Positions 1 to 5,653 are shown, counted from the stretch's first letter. The stretch: 5,744 nt of DNA from Pseudomonadota bacterium (GCA_023430145.1 JAEZCD010000024.1:1-5744); one strand, 5' to 3'. Translations and numbers: made by a program. The notes: a model not told the origin generated them from the letters alone.

Positions 1-725
1 CCATGGTGGCGCGGGCGAGCCGCGCCCGCGAGGGCGAGGCGGTCGGCCAGGCGGAGCTGTTCGGCGCCGCCGCCGAGGCACCGATCCGCGGGCTCGCCGA
101 GCCCTGGTCGCTCCGCGAGCGGCTGAAACGGGAATACGAGGCGATCGGCTTCTTCCTCAGCGGCCACCCGCTCGACGACTACGCGCAGCTCCTCGACCGC
201 ATGCGCCTGAAGCAGTGGCAGGAGTTCTCCGAGGCGGTTCGCGCGGGCGCCACCGCCGGCCGCCTCGCCGCCACCGTGCTCGAGCGCAGCGAGCGGCGCA
301 CCAAGAGCGGCAATAAGATCGGCATCGTCGTCCTCTCCGATCAGACCGGCCACTACGAGGCGGTGATCTTCTCGGAGGGCCTCGCCCGCCACCGCGACCT
401 CTTGGAGACCGGCTCGGCCGTCGTCGTCTCGGTACAGGCGGCGCTCGAGGGCGACGAGATCCGCATCCGCATCGAGTCGGTGGAATCGCTCGAGGAGGCG
501 GCGGCGCGGCTGCAGAAGAGCGTCACCGTCGTGCTGCACGGGCCCGACCAGATCGATGCGCTCGTCCGCCGGCTGGATCGCGGTGACGGGGAAGTGAATA
601 TCGTCTTCCGGGTCGACGCGGCGACCGAGGTCGAGATTCGGCTGCCCGGCAAGTACCGCGTCTCGCCTCAGGTGGCGGGGGCGATCCGGGCGATTCCCGG
701 CGTCGTCGAGGTGCTCGCCGCCTGA
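1..725 (+). CDS. dnaE: DNA polymerase III alpha subunit, C-terminal part (5' end outside window)
   Basis: Replicative DNA polymerase catalytic subunit; only the last 240 or so residues are here, so the polymerase and PHP domains lie upstream. The reading frame enters at base 3 and ends at TGA 723-725; the ATG at 3-5 is an internal methionine, not the start. Counting from that codon, residues 15-21 (GQAELFG) match the 'GQ.dLFG' segment that follows the helix-hairpin-helix region in DnaE. Residues 46-60 carry the typical EAIGFFLSGHPLDDY motif. Residues about 85-162 form the OB-fold domain, with 'SGNKIGIVVLSDQTGHYEAV' at 102-121, thought to contact single-stranded DNA. The last 70 residues are the family's variable tail, ending in a glycine/valine-rich strand. 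The frame is intact and its codon use matches the neighbours. The identification rests on several conserved DnaE motifs and is secure. It is separated from the next gene by 172 bases. Confidence 0.95.
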   Translation, partial: MVARASRAREGEAVGQAELFGAAAEAPIRGLAEPWSLRERLKREYEAIGFFLSGHPLDDYAQLLDRMRLKQWQEFSEAVRAGATAGRLAATVLERSERRTKSGNKIGIVVLSDQTGHYEAVIFSEGLARHRDLLETGSAVVVSVQAALEGDEIRIRIESVESLEEAAARLQKSVTVVLHGPDQIDALVRRLDRGDGEVNIVFRVDAATEVEIRLPGKYRVSPQVAGAIRAIPGVVEVLAA

Positions 726-743
726 GCGGACCGGCACTCTTGC

Positions 744-836
744 AGCCGGGCAACAGGCGCGCGGCGAACACGCACCCCGGCTTGAGGCCGCTGCCGGCTT
801 CTGTCAGAGAGTAGTCACAGGCGCCGCCGGCGGCGC
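744..836. repeat. GC-rich inverted repeats between dnaE and the DUF2147 gene
   Basis: The 172-base gap 726-897 has no convincing gene. It contains a 7-bp inverted repeat, AGCCGGG at 744-750 with CCCGGCT at 776-782 (25-base loop), an overlapping 5-bp pair CCGGC 777-781 / GCCGG 793-797, and a perfect 16-base palindrome GCGCCGCCGGCGGCGC at 821-836. None is followed by a T-run, so I do not call an intrinsic terminator for dnaE; Rho-dependent ending or read-through is possible. No good -35/-10 pair for the downstream gene was found here. In DNA this GC-rich, such repeats can arise by chance. Confidence 0.4.
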
Positions 837-884
837 TCGCGACGGCTCCGTGTGCCGCCGGGCCGTCGGCCATCATTGCAGGTG

Positions 885-890
885 AAGGAG
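885..890 (+). promoter_or_regulatory. Ribosome binding site fixing the GTG start at 898
   Basis: AAGGAG at 885-890 sits 7 bases before the GTG at 898-900, an ideal Shine-Dalgarno spacing. It supports the GTG start, which also gives a complete signal peptide. Confidence 0.8.
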
Positions 891-897
891 TTTTGGC

Positions 898-1317
898 GTG
901 ACCTTTATTCTGAAAGCGGCGGTCGCAGCGGTCGCGTTGACGGCATTCGCGTCGACGGCGTCGGCGGCCGATCCGAAAGGCAATTGGCTGGTCCAGGACA
1001 AGCGCGCCGTGATCCAGGTCACCAATTGCGGGCAGGCGCTCTGCGGCTGGACGTTGAACACCGTCAACATTCCCGGCAAGCCGTTGAAGGTCGAGCGCGT
1101 CAACGTGCTCGTCAACATGGCGCCCGCCGGCGCGGTTTGGAAGGGTCGCGCCTTCAATCCGCAGGACAGCCAGAGCTACGAGGCCGAGATGGCCCTGCAG
1201 GGCGAGAACATCCTGCTCGTCAAGGGCTGCGGCATGGGCTTCTGCAAGCAGGAGGTCTGGACGCGCACCAAGGCGCAGCCGAAGGCCGCGCCGCCGAGGG
1301 TCCGGCAGGGCGGCTGA
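898..1317 (+). CDS. Secreted DUF2147 family protein
   Basis: A 139-residue protein, probably exported to the periplasm; the function of the family is not established. Residues 1-23 look like a Sec signal peptide: a lysine at 6, an alanine/valine-rich core, and an ASA motif giving likely cleavage after Ala23 (or Ala24). The mature part begins with G28-x-W30, followed by a strand and then the pair C44/C49 in 'NCGQALCGW', which matches the start of DUF2147 domains (G.W...V.I..C...LCG). A second pair, C111/C116 in 'GCGMGFCKQEVW', lies near the C-terminus, so two CX4C pairs could form disulfides in the periplasm. The tail (about 123-139) is basic and proline-rich and probably disordered. The GTG start is chosen for its ribosome binding site and signal peptide. 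The gene stands alone between dnaE and the rpsB operon and ends in a strong hairpin, so it is probably its own transcription unit or the end of one with dnaE. Family assignment is by motif recognition only. Confidence 0.8.
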   Translation: MTFILKAAVAAVALTAFASTASAADPKGNWLVQDKRAVIQVTNCGQALCGWTLNTVNIPGKPLKVERVNVLVNMAPAGAVWKGRAFNPQDSQSYEAEMALQGENILLVKGCGMGFCKQEVWTRTKAQPKAAPPRVRQGG

Positions 1318-1345
1318 TCCGCCGGAACGGCCGCTCCGGCCGATC
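1316..1345. repeat. Imperfect palindrome at the stop codon of the DUF2147 gene
   Basis: GATC 1316-1319 and GCCGGA 1321-1326 are mirrored by TCCGGC 1335-1340 and GATC 1342-1345, with CGGCCG at the centre (1328-1333). Only C1320/C1341 and A1327/C1334 fail to pair. As RNA it would fold into a long hairpin with a GGCC loop beginning inside the stop codon. It lies 5 bases before the terminator hairpin and may protect the mRNA end or assist termination. It has no T-run of its own. Confidence 0.55.
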
Positions 1346-1350
1346 GTCCC

Positions 1351-1390
1351 AAAGGCGCCCGGGAGCTTGCCCTCGGGCGCCTTTCCTTCT
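1351..1390 (+). terminator. Rho-independent terminator after the DUF2147 gene
   Basis: AAAGGCGCCCG at 1351-1361 pairs perfectly (11 bp) with CGGGCGCCTTT at 1374-1384 around a 12-base loop (1362-1373). The downstream tail CCTTCT is pyrimidine-rich but short of a clean T-run. The left arm starts with AAA, giving U residues at the end of the right arm as in many intrinsic terminators. It sits 33 bases after the stop of the upstream gene. Its loop and right arm also carry the candidate rpsB promoter. Confidence 0.75.
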
Positions 1391-1394
1391 ATAT
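1366..1394 (+). promoter_or_regulatory. Candidate sigma-70 type promoter for the rpsB operon
   Basis: CTTGCC at 1366-1371 and CTATAT at 1389-1394 are separated by exactly 17 bases. This differs by one base from the CTTGAC-N17-CTATAT pattern known for alphaproteobacterial (rhizobial) housekeeping promoters. Transcription would start near 1400-1402, giving a leader of about 110 bases before rpsB. The -35 lies in the loop, and the spacer over the right arm, of the upstream gene's terminator hairpin. No better pair is visible between the terminator and rpsB. The start site is inferred from spacing only. Confidence 0.65.
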
Positions 1395-1420
1395 GCGCCC
1401 CATCTCACACGCGGACCATC

Positions 1421-1475
1421 GCGGCCGATTTCGGCTGCACCGGTGCTGTGCCCCGAGCTTCATCGAGGCACAGTG
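1421..1475 (+). promoter_or_regulatory. Two-hairpin leader of rpsB mRNA
   Basis: Within the predicted 5' leader there are two consecutive stem-loops. The first pairs GCGGCCG 1421-1427 with CGGCTGC 1432-1438 (one G-U pair) around an ATTT loop. The second pairs CTGTGCC 1446-1452 with GGCACAG 1467-1473, is extended outward by two G-U pairs (1444-1445 with 1474-1475), and inside by CGA 1454-1456 with TCG 1463-1465 around a GCTTCA loop, with a C/A mismatch between the stems. Ribosomal protein operons, including rpsB-tsf in gammaproteobacteria, are often repressed by their own protein binding such leaders, so feedback by S2 is a reasonable inference here. I cannot match the structure to a named leader family. 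Confidence 0.5.
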
Positions 1476-1511
1476 GCGTCCGCGGAGGTCTAACCGGAGC
1501 TCCCCAGTCCC

Positions 1512-2537
1512 ATGTCTCTGCCCGATTACTCCATGCGCCAGCTGCTCGAGGCCGGCGTCCATTTCGGCCATCAAGCGCACCGCTGGAACCCGAAGATGAC
1601 GCCGTTCATCTTCGGCACCCGCAACAACATCCACATCATCGACCTCGCGCAGACGGTGCCGATGATGCACCGCGCCCTGCAGGCGGTCAGCGACACGGTC
1701 GCCGAGGGCGGCCGCGTGCTGTTCGTCGGCACCAAGCGCCAAGCGACCGAGGCGATCGCCGACGCCGCGCGGCGCTCGGCGCAGTACTACATCAACTCCC
1801 GCTGGCTCGGCGGCATGCTGACCAACTGGAAGACGATCTCGCAATCGATCCAGCGGCTGCGCAAGCTCGAGGAGATGCTCGAGGGCGAGGCGCAGGGCTT
1901 CACCAAGAAGGAGCGCCTGACGCTGTCGCGCGAGAAGGAGAAGCTCGACCGCGCGCTCGGCGGCATCAAGGACATGGGCGGCCTGCCGAACCTCTTGTTC
2001 GTCATCGACACGAACAAGGAGGCGATCGCCATCAAGGAGGCGCAGCGGCTCAAGATCCCGGTCGCGGCGATCCTCGACACCAATTGCGATCCAGACGGCA
2101 TCACCTACCCGATCCCCGGCAATGACGATGCCGGCCGCGCGATCACGCTCTACTGCGACCTCGTCGCCCGCGCCGCGATCGACGGCATCGGCCGCGCCCA
2201 GGGCGATTCCGGCTACGACCTCGGCGCCGCCGAGGCGCCGATCGTCGAGGAGACCCTGGTGGTCGCCGAGGACCCGGACGACAACGTCCCGGACCAGGCC
2301 TTCGAGCTGCTGGCGGCGCCGCGCGGCGCGCCGGACGATCTGACCAAGCTCGGCGGCGTCGGCCCGACGCTCGAGCAGAAGCTGAACGAGGCCGGCATCT
2401 GGCACTACTGGCAGGTCGCCGCCATGCAGCCGGACGACGTCGCCAAGGTCGATGCCGACCTGAAGCTGAAGGGACGCATCGAGCGCGACGGCTGGGTCGC
2501 CGCCGCGCGCACACTGCTCGCAGGGGTCGCGGCGTAG
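1512..2537 (+). CDS. rpsB: 30S ribosomal protein S2 with C-terminal helix-hairpin-helix extension
   Basis: Small-subunit ribosomal protein S2, which binds late in 30S assembly between head and body and is needed with S1 for mRNA binding. The 341-residue product has a full S2 core (about 1-228): 'SMRQLLEAGVHFGH' at 7-20, 'WNPKM' 25-29, 'FVGTKRQA' 71-78, 'RWLGGMLTN' 97-105 and 'LLFVIDTNKE' 161-170. S2 is usually about 240 residues long; the extra 100 or so are an acidic, low-complexity linker (about 229-273) and a compact domain (about 274-341). That domain contains 'DDLTKLGGVGP' (275-285) and 'KGRIERDGWV' (320-329), the signature of a helix-hairpin-helix-like module that, from memory, also occurs at the C-terminus of L21 and NuoE in Rhizobiales. 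The ATG at 1512 is chosen because it begins the conserved N-terminus; GGAG at 1496-1499 is the likely ribosome binding site, at a rather long 12-base spacing, and a stronger GGAGG (1484-1488) is too far upstream. First gene of the operon; tsf follows after 43 bases. Confidence 0.97.
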   Translation: MSLPDYSMRQLLEAGVHFGHQAHRWNPKMTPFIFGTRNNIHIIDLAQTVPMMHRALQAVSDTVAEGGRVLFVGTKRQATEAIADAARRSAQYYINSRWLGGMLTNWKTISQSIQRLRKLEEMLEGEAQGFTKKERLTLSREKEKLDRALGGIKDMGGLPNLLFVIDTNKEAIAIKEAQRLKIPVAAILDTNCDPDGITYPIPGNDDAGRAITLYCDLVARAAIDGIGRAQGDSGYDLGAAEAPIVEETLVVAEDPDDNVPDQAFELLAAPRGAPDDLTKLGGVGPTLEQKLNEAGIWHYWQVAAMQPDDVAKVDADLKLKGRIERDGWVAAARTLLAGVAA

Positions 2538-2580
2538 GGACGCCGCTTCCCTTTCACTCGCACGTATCGGAACGAAGAAG

Positions 2581-3507
2581 ATGGCCACGATCACCGCGGG
2601 CATGGTGAAGGAGCTTCGCGAGAAGACCGGCGCCGGCATGATGGACTGCAAGAATGCGCTGACGGAGACCTCGGGTGACATCGAGGTCGCGGTCGACTGG
2701 CTGCGCAAGAAGGGTCTCGCCAAGGCGGCCAAGAAGGCCGGCCGGGCGACCGCGGAGGGCCTCATCGGCGTCGCCGTCGGCCAGGACAAGGGCGTCATCG
2801 TCGAGGTCAACAGCGAGACCGACTTCGTCGCCCGCAATCCCGAGTTCCAGGAGATGGTGGCCGCCATCGCCGAGGTGGCGCTCGAGACCGACGGCAGCGT
2901 CGAGGCGATCTCGGCCGCCGCTCTTCCGGGTGGCGGTACGGTCGCCGACCGGCTCGGCGAGGCGATCGCCAAGATCGGCGAGAACATGACCCTGCGCCGC
3001 GCGCAGGCGCTCTCCGTCGCCTCGGGCGTCGTCGGCTCCTACGTGCACAGCCAGGTGGCGCCCAATCTCGGCAAGATCGGCGTGCTGGTGTCGCTCGAAT
3101 CCTCGGGCTCGCCCGAGCCGCTGGCGGCGCTCGGCCGGCAGCTCGCGATGCATGTCGCCGCCGCCAACCCGCAGGCGCTGAACGCCGCTGGGCTCGATCC
3201 CGAGATCGTCGCGCGCGAGCGCGCCGTGCTGGCAGAGAAGGCGCAGGCCTCCGGCAAGCCGGCCAACGTCGTCGAGAAGATCGTCGAGGGCGGCCTGAAG
3301 ACCTTTTACAAGGAGGTCTGCCTGCTCGATCAGGCCTTCGTGCACGACCCGTCGAAATCGGTCGCGCAGGCGGTCAAGGAGGCCGAGGGCCGCGTCGGCG
3401 CGCCGATCAGCCTCTCGGGCTTCGTGCGCCTCGCGCTCGGCGAGGGCGTCGATCGCGGCGACAGCGATTTCGCCGCCGAGGTGGCCGCCGCCGCGGGCCA
3501 GCGCTGA
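2581..3507 (+). CDS. tsf: Translation elongation factor Ts
   Basis: Cytoplasmic guanine-nucleotide exchange factor that releases GDP from EF-Tu so that it can take up GTP and aminoacyl-tRNA again. The 308-residue product starts with the UBA-like N-terminal domain (about 1-55: 'MVKELREKTGAGMMDCKNAL' at 8-27, 'LRKKGLAKAAKKAGR' at 41-55). This is followed by the core TDFVARN motif at 80-86, whose Asp-Phe pair inserts into EF-Tu near the Mg site. The C-terminal part retains the conserved 'FYKEVCLLDQAFV' segment near 242-254. The length is in the range for alphaproteobacteria, slightly longer than E. coli EF-Ts. The start ATG follows the weak purine-rich stretch GGAACGAAGAAG (2569-2580), with no strong Shine-Dalgarno. 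The 43-base gap after rpsB has no terminator-like hairpin, so rpsB and tsf are expected to be co-transcribed. pyrH begins one base after its stop. Confidence 0.97.
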   Translation: MATITAGMVKELREKTGAGMMDCKNALTETSGDIEVAVDWLRKKGLAKAAKKAGRATAEGLIGVAVGQDKGVIVEVNSETDFVARNPEFQEMVAAIAEVALETDGSVEAISAAALPGGGTVADRLGEAIAKIGENMTLRRAQALSVASGVVGSYVHSQVAPNLGKIGVLVSLESSGSPEPLAALGRQLAMHVAAANPQALNAAGLDPEIVARERAVLAEKAQASGKPANVVEKIVEGGLKTFYKEVCLLDQAFVHDPSKSVAQAVKEAEGRVGAPISLSGFVRLALGEGVDRGDSDFAAEVAAAAGQR

Positions 3508-3508
3508 G

Positions 3509-4246
3509 GTGGACGCGTCGGACGAGGCGGTCGGAGCGCCCCGGTACCGGCGCATCGTCATCAAGGTCTCCGGTGAGGCCTTGATGGGGCCGGAGCGTTT
3601 CGGCCTCCATCAGCCGACGCTCGACCGCATCGCCGCCGACATCGCCACCACGCAGCGGCTCGGCGTCGACGTCGGCGTCGTCGTCGGCGGCGGCAACATC
3701 TTTCGCGGCGTGCAGGTCTCCGGGAAGGGCGTCGACCGGGCGACCGGCGACTACATGGGCATGCTGGCGACGGTGATGAACGCGCTGGCGCTCGAGGCCG
3801 CGCTCGAGCGGCAGGGCGTTCCGGCACGCGTGCTGTCGGCGCTCGCCATGCCGACCGTGGTCGAGAGCTACAGCCGTCCGCGGGCGCTCGCCCATCTCGA
3901 GAAGGATCGAGTCGTCGTCTTCGCCGCCGGCACCGGCAACCCGTTCTTCACCACCGACACCGCGGCGGCGCTGCGGGCGGTCGAGATCGGCGCCGACGTT
4001 CTCCTGAAGGCGACGCAGGTGGACGGCGTCTACACTGCCGACCCGAAGCTCGATCCGACGGCCCGGCGCTTCGAGCGCCTCACGCACGAGGAGGCGATCG
4101 CGCGCGACCTCAAGGTGATGGACGCCGCCGCCTTCGCGCTTGCCCGCGAGAACCGACTGCCGATAATCGTCTTCGCAGCCGGCGAAGCCGGTTCGATTCC
4201 TGCCGTCGTCTGCGGCGCCGGCCGCTCTACGCTCGTCGCGTGCTGA
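3509..4246 (+). CDS. pyrH: UMP kinase
   Basis: Bacterial UMP kinase of the amino acid kinase fold, converting UMP and ATP to UDP and ADP in pyrimidine synthesis; a cytoplasmic hexamer in studied members, activated by GTP and inhibited by UTP. The 245 residues include the N-terminal phosphate-binding strand 'RIVIKVSGEALMG' at 15-27 (Lys19), the glycine loop 'VVVGGGNIFRG' at 57-67, the UMP-binding 'DRATGDYMGMLATVMNAL' at 76-93, 'GTGNPFFTTDTAA' at 141-153, and the nucleotide-binding 'DGVYTADPK' at 172-180. The start is a GTG at 3509-3511, one base after the tsf stop. No other start keeps the N-terminal lysine/glycine motif: the next possible codon, the TTG/ATG of 'ALMG', would cut it off. There is no clear ribosome binding site at a proper distance, which suggests translation coupled to tsf. 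frr follows after 36 bases. Confidence 0.96.
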   Translation: MDASDEAVGAPRYRRIVIKVSGEALMGPERFGLHQPTLDRIAADIATTQRLGVDVGVVVGGGNIFRGVQVSGKGVDRATGDYMGMLATVMNALALEAALERQGVPARVLSALAMPTVVESYSRPRALAHLEKDRVVVFAAGTGNPFFTTDTAAALRAVEIGADVLLKATQVDGVYTADPKLDPTARRFERLTHEEAIARDLKVMDAAAFALARENRLPIIVFAAGEAGSIPAVVCGAGRSTLVAC

Positions 4247-4272
4247 CCCGGCCGGCGACGGTTGTCCCGTTC

Positions 4273-4280
4273 GGGAGGTG
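4273..4280 (+). promoter_or_regulatory. Strong ribosome binding site of frr
   Basis: GGGAGGTG at 4273-4280 closely matches the Shine-Dalgarno consensus and is just upstream of ATG 4283. It decides against the in-frame TTG at 4262, which would add seven residues (MSRSGGD) encoded by the ribosome binding site region itself. The first bases could pair in a short hairpin (TCCC 4265-4268 with GGGA 4273-4276). Confidence 0.85.
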
Positions 4281-4282
4281 AC

Positions 4283-4846
4283 ATGGCAACGCCGACCTTC
4301 GATATCGCCGATCTCAAGCGCCGCATGCAAGGCGCGCTCTCGGTGCTGAAGACCGAGCTCAACGGCCTGCGCACCGGGCGCGCCTCGGCGAACCTGCTCG
4401 AGCCGGTCACGGTCGAGGCCTATGGCACGACCATGACGCTGAACCAGCTCGCCACCGTCTCAGTGCCGGAGCCGCGGCTGCTCAACGTGCAGGTCTGGGA
4501 CCGGTCGACCGTCGCCGCCGTCGAGCGGGCGATCCGCGAGGCCAATCTCGGCCTCAACCCCATCACCGAGGGTCAGGTGATGCGGATCCCGATTCCGGAG
4601 CTGAATGCCGAGCGTCGAAAGGAACTCGTAAAGGTCGCTCATAAATATGCCGAGGCCGCGCGCGTTTCGGTCCGCCATGTGCGCCGCGATGGGCTAGACC
4701 TGCTGAAGCGGCTGGAGCGCGACGGCGACATGAGCGAGGACGAGCACACCCGCCTCGCCGCCGAGGTGCAGAAGGCGACGGACGCGGCGATCGCGGACGT
4801 CGAGCAGGCGCTGCAGGCGAAAGAGAAAGACATTCTGACCGTCTGA
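4283..4846 (+). CDS. frr: Ribosome recycling factor
   Basis: Cytoplasmic factor that, with EF-G, splits the post-termination 70S ribosome after peptide release. From ATG 4283 the product is 187 residues, close to the family's usual 185. It has the two expected domains. The long three-helix bundle is formed by about 1-30 and 105-187, with 'LNGLRTGRAS' at 26-35 and the basic stretch 'VRHVRRDGLDLLKRLE' at 130-145, whose arginines correspond to the ribosome-contacting residues of E. coli RRF. The small beta domain is about 31-104 ('VEAYGTTMTLNQLA' 44-57, 'VWDRSTV' 71-77, 'NLGLNPITEG' 88-97). The start is fixed by the strong GGGAGGTG site. Codons 111-122 are unusually A/T-ending compared with the rest of the gene. 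It lies between pyrH (36 bases) and uppS (19 bases), as in many bacteria. Confidence 0.97.
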   Translation: MATPTFDIADLKRRMQGALSVLKTELNGLRTGRASANLLEPVTVEAYGTTMTLNQLATVSVPEPRLLNVQVWDRSTVAAVERAIREANLGLNPITEGQVMRIPIPELNAERRKELVKVAHKYAEAARVSVRHVRRDGLDLLKRLERDGDMSEDEHTRLAAEVQKATDAAIADVEQALQAKEKDILTV

Positions 4847-4865
4847 GCGGGGATTTCGGCCGGCG

Positions 4866-5636
4866 ATGAAAGCAATGCTGTCGACCGAGCGCGGGCTCCC
4901 GGACACCGGCGGCGCCGCGCCGAGCCTGCCGATGCACGTCGCCATCATCATGGACGGCAACGGCCGCTGGGCGTCGGCCCGCGGCCTGCCGCGCGTCGAG
5001 GGCCATCGCCGCGGCGTCGAGGCGCTGCGCCGCACCGTGCGCGCCGCCGGCGAGCTCGGCATCCGCGTGCTCACCCTCTACAGCTTCAGCGCCGAGAACT
5101 GGTCGCGGCCGCGCAGCGAGATCATCGACCTGATGAACCTCCTGCGCCGCTTCGTGCGCGAGGATCTCGCCGAGCTGCATGCCGCCAATGTCCGCGTCCG
5201 CGTGATAGGCGAGCGGGCCGGCCTCGAGCCGGACATCGCCAGCCTGCTCATCGAGGCCGAGGCGCTGACGGCGCGCAATGACGGGCTCATGCTCGTCGTC
5301 GCCTTCAACTACGGCGCCCGGCAGGAGATCGCGCGTGCCGTCCGTGAGCTCGCCGCGGAGGTCGCGGCCGGCCGGCTGGACCCCGGTGCGATCACGCCCG
5401 AGCTGATCGCCGAGTGCCTCGACACGGCCGACCTGCCGGACCCCGATCTCGTCATCCGCACGAGCGGCGAGCAGCGCCTGTCGAACTTCCTGCTCTGGCA
5501 GGCGGCCTATGCCGAGCTCGTCTTCGTGCCGGTGCTGTGGCCGGACTTCGATCGCGCCGCTCTGGAAGCGGCGATCGCCGAATACGCCTCCCGCGAGCGG
5601 CGCTTCGGCGGCGTGCGCGCGGTGGCCGCGCGTTGA
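4866..5636 (+). CDS. uppS: Isoprenyl transferase (undecaprenyl diphosphate synthase)
   Basis: Cis-prenyltransferase that adds isopentenyl units to farnesyl diphosphate to make the C55 lipid carrier for peptidoglycan and other surface polymers; it acts in the cytoplasm at the membrane. The 256 residues contain all the family motifs: 'HVAIIMDGNGRWA' at 24-36 with the catalytic/Mg-binding Asp30, 'GHRRGVEALRR' 47-57, 'LTLYSFSAENWSRP' 69-82, and 'DLVIRTSGEQRLSNFLLWQ' 194-212, followed by 'AYAELVFVP' 214-222 and the closing 'RRFGG' at 245-249. No transmembrane segment is seen, as expected. The start is uncertain by a few residues: ATG 4866 (GGGGA at 4849-4853 is a weak ribosome site) or ATG 4875; the first 20 residues are not conserved. 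It follows frr by 19 bases. The chain length made (C55 or shorter) cannot be read with certainty from the sequence, but the context favours undecaprenyl. Confidence 0.96.
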   Translation: MKAMLSTERGLPDTGGAAPSLPMHVAIIMDGNGRWASARGLPRVEGHRRGVEALRRTVRAAGELGIRVLTLYSFSAENWSRPRSEIIDLMNLLRRFVREDLAELHAANVRVRVIGERAGLEPDIASLLIEAEALTARNDGLMLVVAFNYGARQEIARAVRELAAEVAAGRLDPGAITPELIAECLDTADLPDPDLVIRTSGEQRLSNFLLWQAAYAELVFVPVLWPDFDRAALEAAIAEYASRERRFGGVRAVAAR

Positions 5637-5653
5637 CCGCGGCTGCGACGGCG

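Noticed and set aside
776..800. Possible intrinsic terminator for dnaE (CCGGC/GCCGG stem)
   Set aside because: Only 5 bp, with an 11-base loop and no T-run after it.
739..810. Possible promoter for the DUF2147 gene (CTTGCA at 739-744 or CTTGAG at 781-786)
   Set aside because: At 16-18 bases downstream neither is followed by anything like CTATAT or TATAAT, so no promoter can be supported.
852..1493. Plus-strand frame of 213 codons overlapping the DUF2147 gene
   Set aside because: It is Arg/Gly-rich, out of frame with the signal-peptide protein, and runs through the terminator and the rpsB leader; the 898-1317 frame explains the coding signal better.
1367..2125. Plus-strand frame of 252 codons covering the rpsB leader and the start of rpsB
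   Set aside because: Out of frame with rpsB, and its translation is Arg/His/Ala-rich low complexity: a shadow of rpsB.
1389..2987. Long minus-strand open frame of 532 codons opposite rpsB and tsf
   Set aside because: It lies antisense to two certain genes, spans their intergenic gap, has no recognisable domain and shows the Arg/Ala/Asp/Leu-rich make-up expected of a shadow frame in GC-rich coding DNA.
3661..3700. Repeat-like run of gtcg/gcgg units in pyrH
   Set aside because: It simply encodes the Val/Gly-rich strand and glycine loop (VDVGVVVGGG) of the kinase with GC-rich codons.
2554..4330. Further long minus-strand frames opposite tsf, pyrH and the start of frr (2554-3564 and 3407-4330)
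   Set aside because: Same reasoning: mirror frames of G/C-ending codons with His/Arg/Asp-rich translations, no motifs and no credible ribosome binding site.
4620..4648. Internal promoter in frr (ATAAATAT as -10)
   Set aside because: No -35 element (TTG...) is present 16-18 bases upstream; the A/T-richness is noted as a codon-use oddity instead.
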